From NCBI GenBank assembly GCA_003342895.1, contig PTFA01000111.1, forward strand, positions 62,001 through 126,000: 64,000 bases of DNA, written 5' to 3'. This stretch comes from Casuarius casuarius. Lineage: Eukaryota; Chordata; Aves; Casuariiformes; Casuariidae. Under the pieces are notes generated by a model. The model did not search any database. It was given only the letters and a program-made list of their open reading frames with translations, and was not told the DNA's origin. Below, piece after piece: positions 27,669 through 42,900 of this stretch. A program made the position numbers and the translations under genes. How positions within the stretch are numbered: the stretch's first letter is position 1; each line of letters starts with the position of its first letter.

Positions 27669-30600
27669 GTGAACTATAAGTTCCTTTCTCTATTATCATA
27701 TATATGTGATCTGAGTTCCATATTAATGAAGACTATTAAGTAGGTCATTGACTGAGAAGTCTGTCAGAAAGCTGGACAATGCAATTGGAATAAAACCACT
27801 TCTCTGGATTCATTACTTTGGCTGAAATATTTTTATAATATGAATAGCTGTAGGATTCAAAAATAAAGATTTTTTTTCATTTCCACTTCAAGTAATACAA
27901 CCAATTCTTATTTTTATGTTTGTATGCTCTAGAAATCCAGTCTATGAGTTGGAACTGCCAAAATGTCTGCCTCCAGTCATCAGTAAGCTTTAACTCTTCT
28001 CTGAGGACTTCTGTTTTACTGAAAATTAGATTTGAAATATGACACCATTCATGTAAATGTGTGACTGTTGAGCATCCTGTTTTTCTGAATACCCTTTGCC
28101 TAATCCATAACCACAAACTGACTGCATTCTTTTGTGGCTGTTCCTTACCATCTGAGGAAATAGTTGCAGTTTTTACTATATAATGTCAAGTCACAGACAG
28201 GCAAACATATTCATATTCACACCATGTCTGGCATAAGCCAGCTCTTACCTTGTGAAAAATTAAGTTTCACTAGTTGATACTAGCTGTCTCAATGTACAAA
28301 AAATCTTTAAATACAAGACAAATATTATACATTTTATGCCATTTAGTAAATTTTAATAATGTGTTTTGGAAATGTGATCATGACTTACTTAGGCCAATAA
28401 GGAACTACATATTCCAGGAAAGAGTAAAACATCATTTTTCTTCTATGAGGTAGCTACTGATATTTTTAAGAGGAAGGACTATATGCTTCTCATATTAAAG
28501 TCTGAAATCTCCTTGCAATATATGTGTTAACTTTCTGGCCACAAGTCGATTTTTCCTTTGCTGTGCAAGGGGCTGAAAGGAGGACTCACTACTATCCTGA
28601 AAAGTGTTTTTCCAAACAGCCTTTAAGATTTCCCGTAAGTGCTTTGTTTATACCTGATTCTCTTTCAGCCCTTTGGCCTCATGACTTTCAAGCATCAAGG
28701 GAACTACGGAGTCAGGTGACTGGGCCTGCACCTGACTAATACACTTCTGAAGCATTTCAACCGCTCTGTACAATGCTAGAAGGCCATTTCAGCAGAGAAT
28801 GCTCCTTCTTGGAGGAAAGGATCCTGCCGTGGAGAAGACTTATGTAGACCAAGGAATGGGTTAAAAGTGAACTGAAAAGGACAGTAGAGAAAGGAATGAA
28901 GAAACTTTTATGGAGAAGGTTGGAATAATCTACTTATTCTTCTTTGACAGAAGGGAAATATGTCAGACTACGGGGCTTGGCTGCCTAGAGACACGAGTAA
29001 TCAAAGCTCTGGAATCTGGGTTACTTTCTGTTGTGGTCTAAGATATCAGGGATTGGCTTGTCATCAATATCTGTACTTCCTTCTGTCATCGGCACCTAAC
29101 TACAAAGTAGTGTCTTTCTCCAAGAGACTTGTAGCAACTGTGTGTGTGACTCTCTTGCATGATTCACTTCCTTGATTCCACACCTGACTTAAAGACTAGG
29201 ACAAAGGATGAGCTTTATTTCTCATGAAATGACATGTCTTGTTCCTATCAGGCCTTAGGTAATTCTCACTCTTCCTCTTGCCAAATCCTCTGGATTCATC
29301 GCACATCGGTGAAACATGCTGAAGATCTCTTCTATTGCGAGCCTACAAAAGTAACATAAGATCTTTCAGCAGAAATGCTCTCACTGTTCTAAGTGCTCTT
29401 TTTTTTTAATGTTCTTCCCCTCTAGCCAAGATACTAGGCTACTTTGTAATATGCTAGATACTAGTCTTACGGCTTCTGCCACCATCTAATGCAATACAGT
29501 TTAAGAAGGAAGTAAAAGAATCAGTTCTTTGTGTGCTGACTAGCTGAAGGCAAGCAAGTTCCCTATGAGAAGGAAATGTGCCTTGAATTCTCCCAAAAAT
29601 GAAGAAAAGAAACAAGAATTGTTAAATCTCTATCCCAGGAAGGTTATCTTTAGTATGTGGAAGACTGGCAGATCTAAGGATCTAATAGGATTGTGGGATT
29701 ACCAGTGAGGTAGAGTGGTTATTTCAAAGTGCTGTGGGTAACAATCACTACAGAAAATCAGTGTTCTTCACTGTGGCTAATTGTTGGATCCTTGGCAATA
29801 GCAATAATAAGGAAAAACAAACGACAGTGAGAGTCACATCTCAAGCTCATGTGAGACAGAAAAAAGGACAGCTTCTGGATTCAAGAGATTTTTCTATGGG
29901 TTGCTACTAAAGACCCCCACTGCGAAGCATTGACAGTATTAACACTTTTTTGGCCATTGATCACTCAAGGTTCAAAAATTTAACAAATTTTCCCCAAATT
30001 TGTCTTCTGATATTACTATTCTAGGTACAGAGCGTACTATAATAATATTGAGGAGTGACAGACTACTTTTCATGGGAGAATTAAATCTACAATTGTCTTT
30101 GTGCTAAAAATACATTAGTCAAATGCAGTTACCACACCAGACTAGTGTGAAAAATGCACACGTTTGGATCTACATCAAATGACCAAGTATTTTATAGCTA
30201 ACGAAGGACATTATGATTTTATAATGTTAGCTTTTGGATTCCTTTCACATTCAATAATAAAAGAATTACTAAATCACTTACATCTTCCTGATTTGCAGCA
30301 TATCTTTTAAATAGATATCATTCTGGCTTAAAGGATTTGAGCATTGAAGAATCTTGTCCATAACTTACTACTATAAGTAAACATCATTTTTTTTAAAAAA
30401 AAGATGCATATTTTCGCTTTTCACTTTATTGTACTACATTTGCCTTGGTATGTCTTTCTCTAATGGAGGGCAAAGAGGTGAGCTGGAGGCCTCCAAAGTG
30501 ATACAAAATGGAAATACTCTATGACAATAAATAGACTTGTATTTGTAATTTTCTATTCCATCATCTTTGTCTGTAAAGTTCTAAGTTTTGGGTCTTGTCA

Positions 30601-32915
30601 TGTCCCCATCAACAAAGAAATAATTATCCTATTCACACAACACTTGTAAAGGGCTTCATATTGTGGTAAATGTGGAAAATGTATTTTAAGCCAAAGCTTC
30701 AAGTATGAATTCTTGAGATTCAACCTGAATGCCAGAACCCTGACCTTTAACATCTCCCAAACCAAAAGGGAAACTATAACAAATATGTGTCAAGAGGTGA
30801 TGACTCTTCCCTCTGTCATCTAAAGAAACTTAGTGGTATCTGTTCCCTTCCAAGCATAAGCATTATTACATCAATAACAAGTGAGGTCCAGATGAAGCAA
30901 GCAAATCTTTAACTAATTAGGAATTAAGCTGTTTCATATTGTTCACTATTTGGCTAGCTTTCATTTAGTGAATGCTATCAAAATCTCCCTCCTTCCTCTA
31001 TTTTCTCATTTTGGAAATGGTACATAGCTCAAAAATAGTCATAGAAACCTACTTTGATCATCATAATGTTTGCAGCTATGATACTTACCAGTTGCTCTGT
31101 TAAGCATTAAAAAAAAAAAAAATCTGCTTTCAGTCTAGAGGGCTCTTAATGGAGTACGGATGACTAAGTGAAGAGGCACTTATACACAGAAGTACAGACT
31201 TGTCTGAACAAACTGGTGGGGAAATGTGTAACTCCATAACTAGCTTTAAAAATGTGGAAGTTATGTCAATTAAGAAATTTGTATAACTTAAGCACACATC
31301 TGAAATAGATAACATCACTGTTTTTGAGTGGATAATATATTTTCCTTTGGGTTATCTGAAGCTAGGCCATGCCGAACAGTAATACATCCCTGTTTTTTTT
31401 TTTTTTTTAATAACAGTGTCAAAGAAAGAAGAAAATGGGTAAAAGCAAATCAATGTTTTCTTCTTTACAGTGCTATAAAAAGTGCTACCAAAAGTATGAA
31501 ACACTAATAAAGAAAAATATAGTAAGCAAATTCTAATGGCCTTTCATTCAGTTTTGACAAGGTAGAGATAGGGATCTGATGCAAGAAGAACATAAAGGTT
31601 ATTGCAATTTATCAAGGAATAATCACAAAATGCTGACAAGGTGTCAAACCTTTGCTTTAAGATTGCAAAGAAGTAGCCAGCAAATCAATATAGTTTTAAG
31701 GAGTTTACAGATAAAATTAAATCCTGGAAATAAAAATGATCTCCCTTCAGTTAAGCCTCTAATTTATGATTATTCTACCATTTCTTTCATTTTCCCTCAG
31801 CATAACTGTGTCCAAACAAATTTGCAAGGAAGACTGACTCCATTTTGAAAGGATAACATCCTGCTACCATAAATCACACTACAACTAACACTTATATGTC
31901 GTTATAATTTGACTGCTAATGTGAGAAGGGAGGAGAGACAGGAATTGGCATTTTAGGAGTGAAAGGGAGTAAAGTAAGCTGAAACTGCATAGAACTACAG
32001 TCAATCATGTAGTTACCACTATAGCTATATTACTATACCTATGGAATATGTATAGCCTCTTCATTTTGAGTGGTTAGTGAGTCCCTCTAATGATCTTTTT
32101 CCTCCCAGTGACAGCTCTCAAGTCCGGCCTTCCCTTTTCGCTGACAGTTGCAGCTTTCTTGTCAGCTTCTAAGGAGAAAGATTTCCCGTAAGTAAGAAGC
32201 AAAGAGAATGGTTCACTTAGTGTCGATGACATCTCTAACAGGCCATTTGATCACCATATTCAGCTTGCATACATAATCATATGTACACGTTTTAGCTATT
32301 TTAGGAGCTTTGTTCCATAATCCCAATGTTTACATCTGTAAGAATCCATTCCTTATCAGTGAAAAAGTTACATGAACTGGGTTACACACATTATAGGTTA
32401 TAATGTCTGTAAAATCCTACTATAAACAATACGTAATGAAAGCTATATTTAATGAATTCTAGAAAGTGATGAGTTTTCCAACAGCACTCTCATATATGTA
32501 CATAAGAATAACACCTTACCTAACTAGAACTGCTTGCCAACTGAGATGCCATTTCTCATTTCCTCTGTCTCTCTAGATAACTGTATATATAGTTATAGTT
32601 ATAAAAAGTTATAGTGACAGAGAGAGACTCATAAGATCTACAGGCTAATTAGAATCATCAAATTAGGGAGAATGTTTGAAATGTTATTAGTAGGTCACTT
32701 ACAAACTCTTGATGAAATACTAAAGAAACTATCTTTTTTTTGCTATATCCCATTTTAACAGCATCATCCCAATCATCCTCATCTATATCAGTAAGTGCAA
32801 GAATACTGAAGAGTGTCCTTCACAATGTAATTTAAATCCTCTTCCTAATGTTCCTTCAGAAACAGTGGAGAAAAAGTTCATTAATGTCTTCAATATAAAT
32901 CTATTGCTATTTTGT

Positions 32916-32930
32916 GGGGGGTGGGGGGGG
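32916..32930 (+). repeat. G-run with one interruption
   Basis: Six G, a T, then eight G. Same architecture as the runs at 19900 and 35461. Confidence 0.85.
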
Positions 32931-35460
32931 AAAGAGTCCAAATCTGATAGGCAAATATCATAAAATTTTATCAGACAAATTGGTTGAAAAGCCTTGCCAG
33001 CTTCCATTGCTCCCTTTCTTTGTATTGCAATGCCCCCTGCAGGTATAAAAGATCCTCTGTTTCTCTATAGTATTTTATCTCTTGGAGTGGAGCATTTTAT
33101 CGGAGTTTCTAAAAACCCTATTAATTGCAAAATACTGTTTGAATCACATAACAGACATATAAAATAGAAAACAGAAGACAGAGGAAGAAGAGAGTTATAT
33201 ATGCTGTATCTTAGATCGAGAATACACATAAGACAGAACAAAGGACCTCACAGGGGTTAGTGAAAACTTGTGTCTCAGCCTATACTCTCAAAAGATTTAA
33301 ACTGGAGGGGAATGAGACGGTACTCTACTTAAGTTTGAAACCAAAACTTCTGTCCTCAGTCTCAAATGAACTGCATCTTGTTATTATTTTTCTTAAACGG
33401 ATAGAAGAGAAAAAGTATATAAAGTATCTCAGAATACTAGGTTTTGTGAACTACCTACCCCTGTTTAGGAGGACATCACCAATGTATGTTAAACATGAAG
33501 CTGGATCACTGACTTTAATTGATTAGCATTATATTTCAGAACAGACTTTGTCAAATAATGGATGCTCATCCCCCCTGATAGATTCAGACAGGGAACTATG
33601 GAACAGATGATCGAAAAAATTGAGGAGACAATGTCAACCTCTGAGACCGAGGTGGAGGCTTGAAGTCATCCAACATGGCATTATTACAGTGATTACATGG
33701 TCTCAGATCACTTGTCTCTCCTAATCACACTGTTATAACTAGATAAATTGGGAGATTTGTGAAAATTGTTCACAGACTAGCAGCTTGATGAAGCAAGCAT
33801 GTCAAAAATGAGAAAGAGCAAGGAGATATCATGATTGTTGTTCGTAGGTAATATTTGATTACGTTAGCTGAAGTGACGTTTCCTACTGCATTAAACTCTG
33901 GAAACACACTAAGCCAAAGCTCCATGAAGTAATTACAACATAATCACACCAGAAAAGGCCGAGGTCGAAGTAAGAAGGAGTGGATCCAAGGAAAGGTTCC
34001 TCCATTTTTTGTGTGACACACGCAGTCTTCATGCAGGGACGAATACAGCTTCAAATGTATCCATCGCACATATATGTAACACACAGGAGGCAGTGCTTTG
34101 TCTTCCATCTCAGTCTGTAGGCATGGTTCCCTGCCCCCAAAAATGTGAAATGTGATATCTAAAAACTACTAAACTGATGTCTTTATGCAATAACCTGTCC
34201 TACCAATGAAAATGCTTCTATATAGTTGCTACAGTAGATTAAGAGGATGGTGATTCAGCTGCATGAAGCTATGTAAATATATGATAGATTACAGAAGTAA
34301 ATAAACAATGTTTCAACTTAGTTTTATATTTATGAACAATTTCTGCTAATTTTAAATTGACTTGCTCTTCAGCACCCTATCACCATTTTGGAGGAGTAGA
34401 AGAGAGCTCTAAGGCTTTGATCATAAACTTTTTCCTTCAATTACATAAACAGCTATTGTAGCTGGTTAATTCGTAGTGACTGATCAAGTAGGTCAAGTGC
34501 TGTTTTTTTACCCGTTAGACATAAATTCAAGGCTTCCAAGCAAGTGAATTGGAAATATAGTGGGCTTATGAAATTAGACCATAGAATCTCATTAAACAAA
34601 CATCGGTAAGCAGATTTAGCTCAATCTCTGATTTAGTAGTCTCAGTTCATGAAGTGAGGGGCAACAGTGCAGACAACAGTGGGCAAGAAATACCTCTATG
34701 GAGATATATAGATAGATACACGTAGACACACATACATGCATGCACATACATATGGAAATGTCTTACGGTTCTGAACTATTTAATACCTGCACTAGGCTTT
34801 ATTTCTACCTTGAAAATCAAAAAAAAAAAAAAAAAAAGTCCATGTAGAATATGATTCCTCTTAACCCTGCCAACAATTACAGATTCATTCAGGTTGTATA
34901 CTTTAGAAAAAGGAGAGCATAAGGCTTAGGACGGGGCAATTGCCACATGCGAGTACTTCTCTAAATTCTAGCTTCTAGGATGTCTCGTTTCATCTGCTTT
35001 TCTACTCACCTTTCTTTTACTTCTGTGTTTCCTCCCTTCCTTTCAGATGTCTTGTTGAATCACCACTGCAGATACTTTTTCTTAGCACTAATGGAGAGGT
35101 GTTGTTTATTTATCAGTGGATATCTACCACTATGAAGGCATTACTTGAGATTTCTGATTCCATGTTTAGTTTTTAAAAGTGGTCAGTAAAAAAACATTAT
35201 TTATTAAAACTGAAAGACTTAAGGTCTTAACTTAAGAAGGTAATGAGGACATTATTAGACCAACATTTTTCTCTAGGCAGAATATTTGAAATATTATTAT
35301 AAAGCCTCTACAAATGCTTAGTCAATCTAACTCAATAGTTTTCTCATTGCTCTGTCCTTCATTAAGGTACTACATACAGAAATGGTCATTTCCTACGTAT
35401 TTCTAGTATCCAAGGTTTTGTTGTGTCTTGGGATTAAATGGCATACCTTGTTTCTTTTTT

Positions 35461-35479
35461 GGGGGGGAGGTGGGGGGGA
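35461..35479 (+). repeat. G-run with short interruptions
   Basis: GGGGGGG-A-GG-T-GGGGGGG-A preceded by a T tract. A potential G-quadruplex. Confidence 0.85.
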
Positions 35480-36833
35480 GAAGAATGACTAAATCAGTCC
35501 TCGCACATTGGATGCCAGCAAAAGGCTCATTTGGATTCAGTTTCCAGTGTGGGTAAATCCACCTAGTTAATTAATTTAATGTGTATCACTTAGAAAGTGA
35601 TTTTTTCATTCAAATCCTGAGCATCACAATTAAATAAAATAATATATTTAAAGCAATGAATCATTTGCTAAGCAAATACAGAAGGTTAAATCAAAATACA
35701 TTTTTGCTGGACAAATATTTGGAAAGTATTGTCATATTAGGCTGTAGACTTGGTTTAACAACCATGTCTCATCTTAGGCACTCTTACACAAGAATATAAA
35801 ACCACAATAAAGAAATCACAAGTACATTAATTTTAGAGGGAAATGTAAAGGCTGCCCAACTATTCTTTCTGTTCAGGGCTGAAGAGACACAGGACTTCAG
35901 CAAGCAAAACTTAACTTTAATGCTTGTGATTCATGCCACTAACTTTGAATCTTCTTATTGAACTTCTTTAGATACTTTGTTCAGATGAATACCATGCTAG
36001 GTATCTGAAAGGAAGGTATCTAATCTAAGTTATTGCTCAAGGCTCCCTCTATAGTCAGTGGGAGAGAAATCTAGGATGGGATGATGCAACCCATCATGTG
36101 ATAGATATCCAAAGAGCAATGGTATCAATTGTCACCTGGAGAGGTCTCTCTCCTCCCCCAAGAAAAACAGTCCAGGAAGGTACATAATAAATAACAAGCA
36201 TGAATGAAGAGAATGTATAAATGCAATTAGGTGTACACAGCCTTCAATGTTAAAAAAAAAAAATCACTGAATAATCAGAATTAACAGACGAACAATGGAT
36301 GCATGGAAGGGATTACACTGGGTCCGTAATAGTTCCATGACACTAAGAGGACAATGGATCATTATTCATACATAAAACAGTTAAAATAGTTATCTAAGAA
36401 ATGACAACATACAAACATACATACACTTTTGCTTATGGAATTATTAATAGCAAAATAAAAGGGAATATATTATACTGAAAATTCTTAACCCATTGAAACA
36501 TACTGCAGTTATATTTATTTAAATATTACAAAAGGAATCATAGTGTGGGATCAGGATAGTATCATCATTTTAACTTCTGTCTCTGGAACAGGGAGCAGCT
36601 CATTCTGAGACTTTTTTTTTCCTTTTGGTGGGTCAGAATGGTTCCCAGCTGCCACTGCAGCTGCACAAAGAAAAGTGCCACAATGAGGCAGCTCTTGGAA
36701 ATGAGTGACTGAGGAAATAAGAAAAAGTGAAAGAGGGCTATCCTTTTCAACAGCAGTGCAGATCTACGCTAGTTTTAAGGAAATTTCTAATCTGTGGCTT
36801 CAGGTTGCAGGGAACTAGATCCAGAGAGACAGA

Positions 36834-36977
36834 AGTCTTTTTTTTTTTTTCCCCCCATAAGTTGTTAGTTATTTGTCTTCAGTTTCTGAGTAATTCTGTA
36901 AGTAATTCTGAGTAATTCTGAAAGTATTCAGAAACTGAGGACAAATAACTAACAACTTACGGAAAAAAAAAAAGACT
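36834..36977. repeat. Long inverted repeat (hairpin) with tandem loop
   Basis: The left arm (about 36834-36888: agtc, T tract, C run, then aagttgttagttatttgtc) is the near-perfect reverse complement of the right arm (about 36929-36977: cagaaactgaggacaaataa… ending in an A tract and agact). The arms are about 50 bases and pair almost throughout, differing mainly in the homopolymer length and a C-run against gg. The roughly 40-base loop carries three copies of taattctg. No coding potential and no convincing target-site duplication were seen. It may be a fold-back element, a template-switch product, or a hairpin RNA source. Confidence 0.9.
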
Positions 36978-39919
36978 GAAAGCAAAAGAATAAAAAATTT
37001 ACCCTAGATAACCTTCTATTATCAATGAATAAAAATGGATCAGAGGTGATGTTCGAGTTCAGCAACTACACAGCATTAACCACAGCACTAATATGTTGCC
37101 TTAATCCTGGAAGTCTTTGAAATTAAATGCTTTAAAGTATATGTGGATGAAAGCGAAACAGCTTTCCTGTGCAGAATTGATAATATCCGGGTAAATTGTA
37201 GCCTGAGATCATGACCCCTTTGGGATCATAAACACTTGTTTAAGATTCTTGATGCTATGAATAAAGCTCCAGTAGAATTTCGTTGTGCCTAATTTTCCTA
37301 ACAGTCAAAAGATGATGGCTGTGTTTCAGAAAGAAGAACTGGAGCAAACAAAATTAGTGACTTTACTCTCAGATGCTTGAGTCATGGTGTGTCTACTTTC
37401 AGATCTGTTTCTCTGCTGGTACAGAAAAAATATAGCCCATCTCCTTTTCAAGGACAGCCAAAAGCTAGCTCTATATTCATATCTTATGCTAACCTCTGCT
37501 TCTACTCTGTTAAACATATATGACTTACATGATACTTGATGCTCAAAGATGAGAGAATAAGGTGAACGCGCAGCAACAAAGGGCACTAATATGCGATCTG
37601 CACCAAGTTCTATAAAGTTCTAATGCCTTTCAGAAAAGCATTAGAAAATGTTTCACTCAAAGTCATATGTGCTGATTTCTTGCTTACAAACAGCTCAAAG
37701 GTTGCATTGTCCCATCAGCTGAAAGAGAAAACAAACACACGTTTCTGAATTCATAATAAACCTAACAAAAAAAAAAATGCAGCACTTGGTATTCTGCTTC
37801 TCACACGTCCTTCTGAAGCAAGCATGAAAAATTTGTTGGAACTCAGTCTAAAGGCATGCGCCTGTCCTTTCTGGATGAAAGTGCTGAAAATTAATCAACC
37901 ACTTAAACTGTCAGTCTGGCTTTATTAAATATCAAGTATCAAGCCTAGGCAGCTCAAAGATAATAATTAGCATAAGTAGGATTCTGGTTCTAGGATGATC
38001 AGAGTGCCCTGGAATTATGTACTGAATTAATTTCTTACAAATTAGACATCTAGTTCCACAATATCATTTTCTGAGCTTAAATTAAAATTTGATCATACAT
38101 TTTCATTCAAAAGATGAAAGCAGAGAAAACTGGAACTTCAGTAAAGGTTATACACAGATCTACACTTGTAGAATCAGGTAATATAGGCCCTTAGGGCTAT
38201 AGGCCTATAGGTGATATTTCTAAAACAAAATGGCATTCCTTCCTACAACAGTAGAAGATCCAAGTTACTATAGTCTTATAAGTGTGTCATACATACCCAG
38301 ATCAATTTCTGATATTAAAGAGTGAAGTCTAACTTCTGTTATTTCTGCTGTTTTTTGGCCTTATTATTAAGGGGATATTTTTTAGATAGATACAGATTAA
38401 ATGTTAGTAACTGAATCCTAATTCTGTTCTGCTTTGAAGTTTACTTTGAATTTCTCTTATAAAATTACAATATCACGAAAGATTTTTAATTCTAAATCAA
38501 AGAAATCAGACAGGCAGATATCAGTTGTACAGAAAAGATAAATATAACTGGAGATATGCAAACCCACAATCACATACATTTATCCCAAGAATATTACCAC
38601 ACAGTTTGAACTATTCTGAGAGCAGACTAAGATTATAGAGGTTTTTCCAGTTTAAGAATATTTACACCTCACAGTTTCAGCCAAGCACCTGTAAAACTGC
38701 ATAATTACATCATCTTGCATGACTCCTAATTACAAGACAAGAATGATTTCCTCCTGGATTCACCTGATTTGAGAGCATAAATACCCAGAAACTGTCAAAA
38801 TATAATGTCAATCTTCATTTAAAATACAATAAATCAGACTCTAAAGGATGATAAGCAAAATACTTTTGTAGTAAGAATGCCTAAAGTAAAAAGTACTAAA
38901 ATTGCTTTTAGTAAAAAGAAAGTAACATGAAAAAGGAGATGATTTGTGCCCTAAATAGTTTCAAGAATCTCATAGATTTTTGCCAAATGAAGCTAAGCTC
39001 TCGTAGCACAAGGTTTATATGGCCACGCTGTGGATTTACAGCATTTTACTATCTGATATCTTGCACTTCAAAAACTCCCTGTTGCATGCATATTATCTGA
39101 ACACAGACTCAGATAATTAAAGATTCCTGAATTTAAAAAGCTAGGCAAGTTAGTAAACAGGTGAGAATATGGTCCAAATATGGACCGAGACAACTATGGA
39201 ATTATCAACAAACAGCAACTGAAAAATTTACTAGCTTTTAGAGTTTGCTCTAACACCTATCAAAACTTCAGTCGGTATACACACTGATTTAAACAGAGCA
39301 GCACCAGAGCCTCCACCCATGAAGGTCCCATCCAGGTAACAACCATACAAGTGTAGTCTTCATTTCTTCTGCGATGACAGGTTTGCCCTGTGACATAGTG
39401 AGGTTGTAAGGGCAAAGAACTATTTTTGCCCCCATATTCTTTTAGTCCAGTTATTGCTTCTGAAACCATTAGAACAAATTCAACAGAACTGTTTTTCTTC
39501 TGAGGTTTATACATTACTCATGTAAAAGTGCATAGAATTTTACTGCATATGCTGCAATTCCAAGGCTATAGTTGTATTATTTATCAAATAAACTGAATTT
39601 TATATTGTACTAGGAAGTGGAATGCTTCAAAGAGCCTTCAGTATGTATTTGAAGGCTGAGTACCCATTAAAATATCCTAAAATGTACTTTCTCCTGCCAG
39701 CTGTACTGACCGATCAAGAGGAAATGAAGTACAACTCCCGTCCTCCTCAGGTCCTGTTGGAATCCCCATCCAGTCAGAGAGAAGCAGAAGTAGCTTATCT
39801 TGTAGACTCAACAGCTACTTTTTCACCTGTTCCTCACATGAAAGAGGCAATTAAACAAAAGTTGCTTACATCACTCCTTTAAAAATATGTAAAAAATATA
39901 TTCTTACGTTCACAGATAG

Positions 39920-39932
39920 CCCCCCCCCCCCC
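39920..39932 (-). repeat. C-run (G-run on the - strand)
   Basis: Thirteen C in a row. The only G-run of the series on the - strand. Confidence 0.9.
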
Positions 39933-42900
39933 AACATGTTCATCAGGGGTTCTAACACTTTTCATGAGCATTTTGTAAACCTCTTTCTTTACCTGTAACT
40001 GAGTTTTCTCATGAGGATCATGATCATGAAGATTTTCAGGTATTTTAAAACTAGCAAGGGTTATTTGTTCACAACACAATAGTGATAAAAGATAGATTTT
40101 TGTTTTGTCACTAATGCTTCCAGCAAGGAGAAATGCTGTCCTGTACGGACAAAGAAAATGGTTGAAATGAAATATTTCTACTGAAAGAGTTAGTTTCATG
40201 TTAATTTTACTATCTGAATTCCTGAGATGCTTTTAATAGTTCACTGTCATATCATTCAAAAAGCAATTGCCATCCATTTCTCTAATGATGATTCCAGAAA
40301 CCTACCTGCACTTTCTATTTAGCATTGTTCCAGTTCAACAAATGTTCAGAAAAAATCTATTCACTCATTTGTAAACTGCAAATGAAAGTATTTAAAAGGT
40401 GATTTTTACCAGTTAATGAATTTACTGACTATTTAGGGAGTTTTTTTTGCCATGATCAAAACCAATAAGAAGTACCATAAAATATAGTTCTGAAAAAAAA
40501 GATCAGCTCTGGAAAGTTATCATTATACTAGTGTATTTCATTTGTGGTTTCCAAAGTTGGAAAACTTGTAACAAAAATTTAGTAAAAGCAATTGCTTGGG
40601 AATTAGATTAGTATCAAATATGAAAACATATTAAAAAAGTGAGTGAGTGCCAGTAACTCAGAGCAAAATACCACAATATTAAACCATATTCAGATACCAC
40701 ACACTTATAACATATTGATGCCAAAAGTAGTCATGCACCATTTCCAGCATTTAAAAGTTGTTATAAAATACCAAATTATACTGAAAGCACTGTGATATTT
40801 TTAAGTGTGGTTTGTACAGAGAGAAATATTTTTAGTATGAATTTCACTGTAAGGCTGTATGAATTCCTGTACTGTGAAATTATTTTGTTATTCCAAAAAT
40901 GCTCTTGTCTCCCAAAGGCTTCCCAGAAGTCACAAGCCCTGTCACAGCATGAGGAGTTTGGGCTGAGAAGTGAGAACTCATTGCTCATGGGCTTTCTAGT
41001 TAGGATTTCTGAGAACCAGAGTCAAGGAATCATTTGATGGCTGTTTTTGCTGTTTGCTGCTGCATCTAGCCTACATTTAGAGAAACTTCACCCTTTCCCT
41101 CCTCTACAGTAGAAGACATGATAAGTTTTTTTATGAACTGAGAGGCTTATGCAAAGGTTTCTGAGGACAGACAGTAGGAGAATGGAACCAGACTGGATTG
41201 CCTTACAAGCAGGTAGGAATTTTTCAACCTTTTTTTTCTTTTAATGAATCAAGTTACCTACAGCAGCAAAATTGCCATCATACGAAGACTTATTTAGAAA
41301 AAAATCTCAGGTCCAGGATGGCATTTCTGGTAGAAGACTAGGCCTTTCCCAGAATAGTCACTGACTTCACATTTAGACAATGGTCTTGATTCCAAACCCT
41401 GCTTGGCCTCATCTGGAACAGATTTCAGCTCAGATGAGCTCTGTCTCAGCTAAAAACGTTCATCATTTAGCTATATGGGCATATTTCCACAGTTTCTGTG
41501 AGAGGTAAGCTATTTAAATGCCACGACAATTTAATTTGTGAATAAAGAAGAAAAATGTTAGGGAGATGGGAAGCAATATGACTAAACAGGAATTTTTATT
41601 TCTAGAATTTGCATCTTAGAAATATTTAGAAAACCTTAGCACTAAAAACATAAGTTAATTGATGTAAGCAGAGTGTGTCTTAATCCTTTTCACACGGGTC
41701 TTATTTAAACTGTTATAGCTTCAACCTCCCTATACTCCACACTAGTAAGATTTCCACCTGTCCTAATGATTTCTCTGACAGCTGCACATCCTTGAAAACT
41801 CAGCTTTTATTGTTTCAGGATATCTTAAATTAGCCAGAATATAGTATTACTGCATAGCATTTCATCAAAAAGAAAAAAAAAAAACTGCTTTATCAGGTTA
41901 AAATCTTGATCTCCTGACAGATAATGCTATCAGAATAATCCCACTCTGTTCACCTTTACTTCTCAGAAAGATTCAGTGGACCTGTCAGAAAAGGTTGCTA
42001 TAGCAGTCACATTTCTCAAAGACACAGAAACTGGCAGATTTGATTTTCCAGTTTTTCAAGTCATAAGATAGTTTAAAGTAAACATTACTGAACTGCTGAT
42101 ATTTCACAAACCTTCCTGTCAGGCATCAGTTCCTCACTAAATTCCCTTGACTCTGCTAACTGTTATCATTATTTTGTAGTCATAGCTGGAAAGGGGAAGG
42201 CATACACAAAATATTTGGCACATGAATTTCGTGCAAGCTGCTTTGAAGGACTGAAAAGTTACACCTATTTTTGCCTCCTTTTCTAACTGTTTGTTGCATT
42301 AATGTATCATATTTATACAGAAGTATCTATTACAACATCTCCAGGTCATTCACACACACATACTATAAAAGTGCAGTGTTTATATCAGACTGGTGGTAGC
42401 ACCCTAAGAAAGGAAAGCTTCTGCAAATTAATCATATTTATAGCTTCATTCTACTTCTATCTTAGATGAGAGTACAGGTTAAACCTGACTTTGATACACT
42501 ACGGTCATTTAGAAAGAGCTTGAATTAGCAAATGTTGTTTAATAGCTTTTAAGTACTGCTGCAAGGAATCTTCACAATAATGTCTTTTGCTCATTTTACA
42601 GTGTTGGAGATGATTTTAGCTTGTAAAGTAGTTTAACAAAACAAAACAAAAAACCCCTCAAGACATATTTTATATATAGACACATATTCTTCCATAACAG
42701 TTTTGTGCCAATCTACAAATTAACCCCAATGCTATTAAACTGGGAATGATGTTGACTTCTTATGATGCCACAGGGCAGCAGAATAAGATATAGCAAGATA
42801 TAGTGCACATTCCTGTTCTTAATGAAACTGAAAACTATTCATGCACTCTTCCCTATCACAAAAGATACCTTATCATAAGGTATACCTTATACATGAGCAT

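Larger units (their letters stand above)
21261..36833. other. Intergenic, no gene recognised
   Basis: AT-rich sequence with poly-A/T tracts (31109-31122, 31393-31408, 34819-34837), two interrupted G-runs, the TTTTA microsatellite, the 38-bp duplication and a GATA/CATA microsatellite at about 34702-34750. A slightly GC-richer patch lies at about 25430-25650. I saw no gene. Confidence 0.7.

Noticed and set aside
39622..39882. 86-codon + strand ORF with protein-like composition
   Set aside because: No domain recognised and no exon borders or promoter; not enough to call a gene.
42865..42883. Short palindrome with 9-bp arms
   Set aside because: Arms this short are expected by chance in AT-rich DNA.
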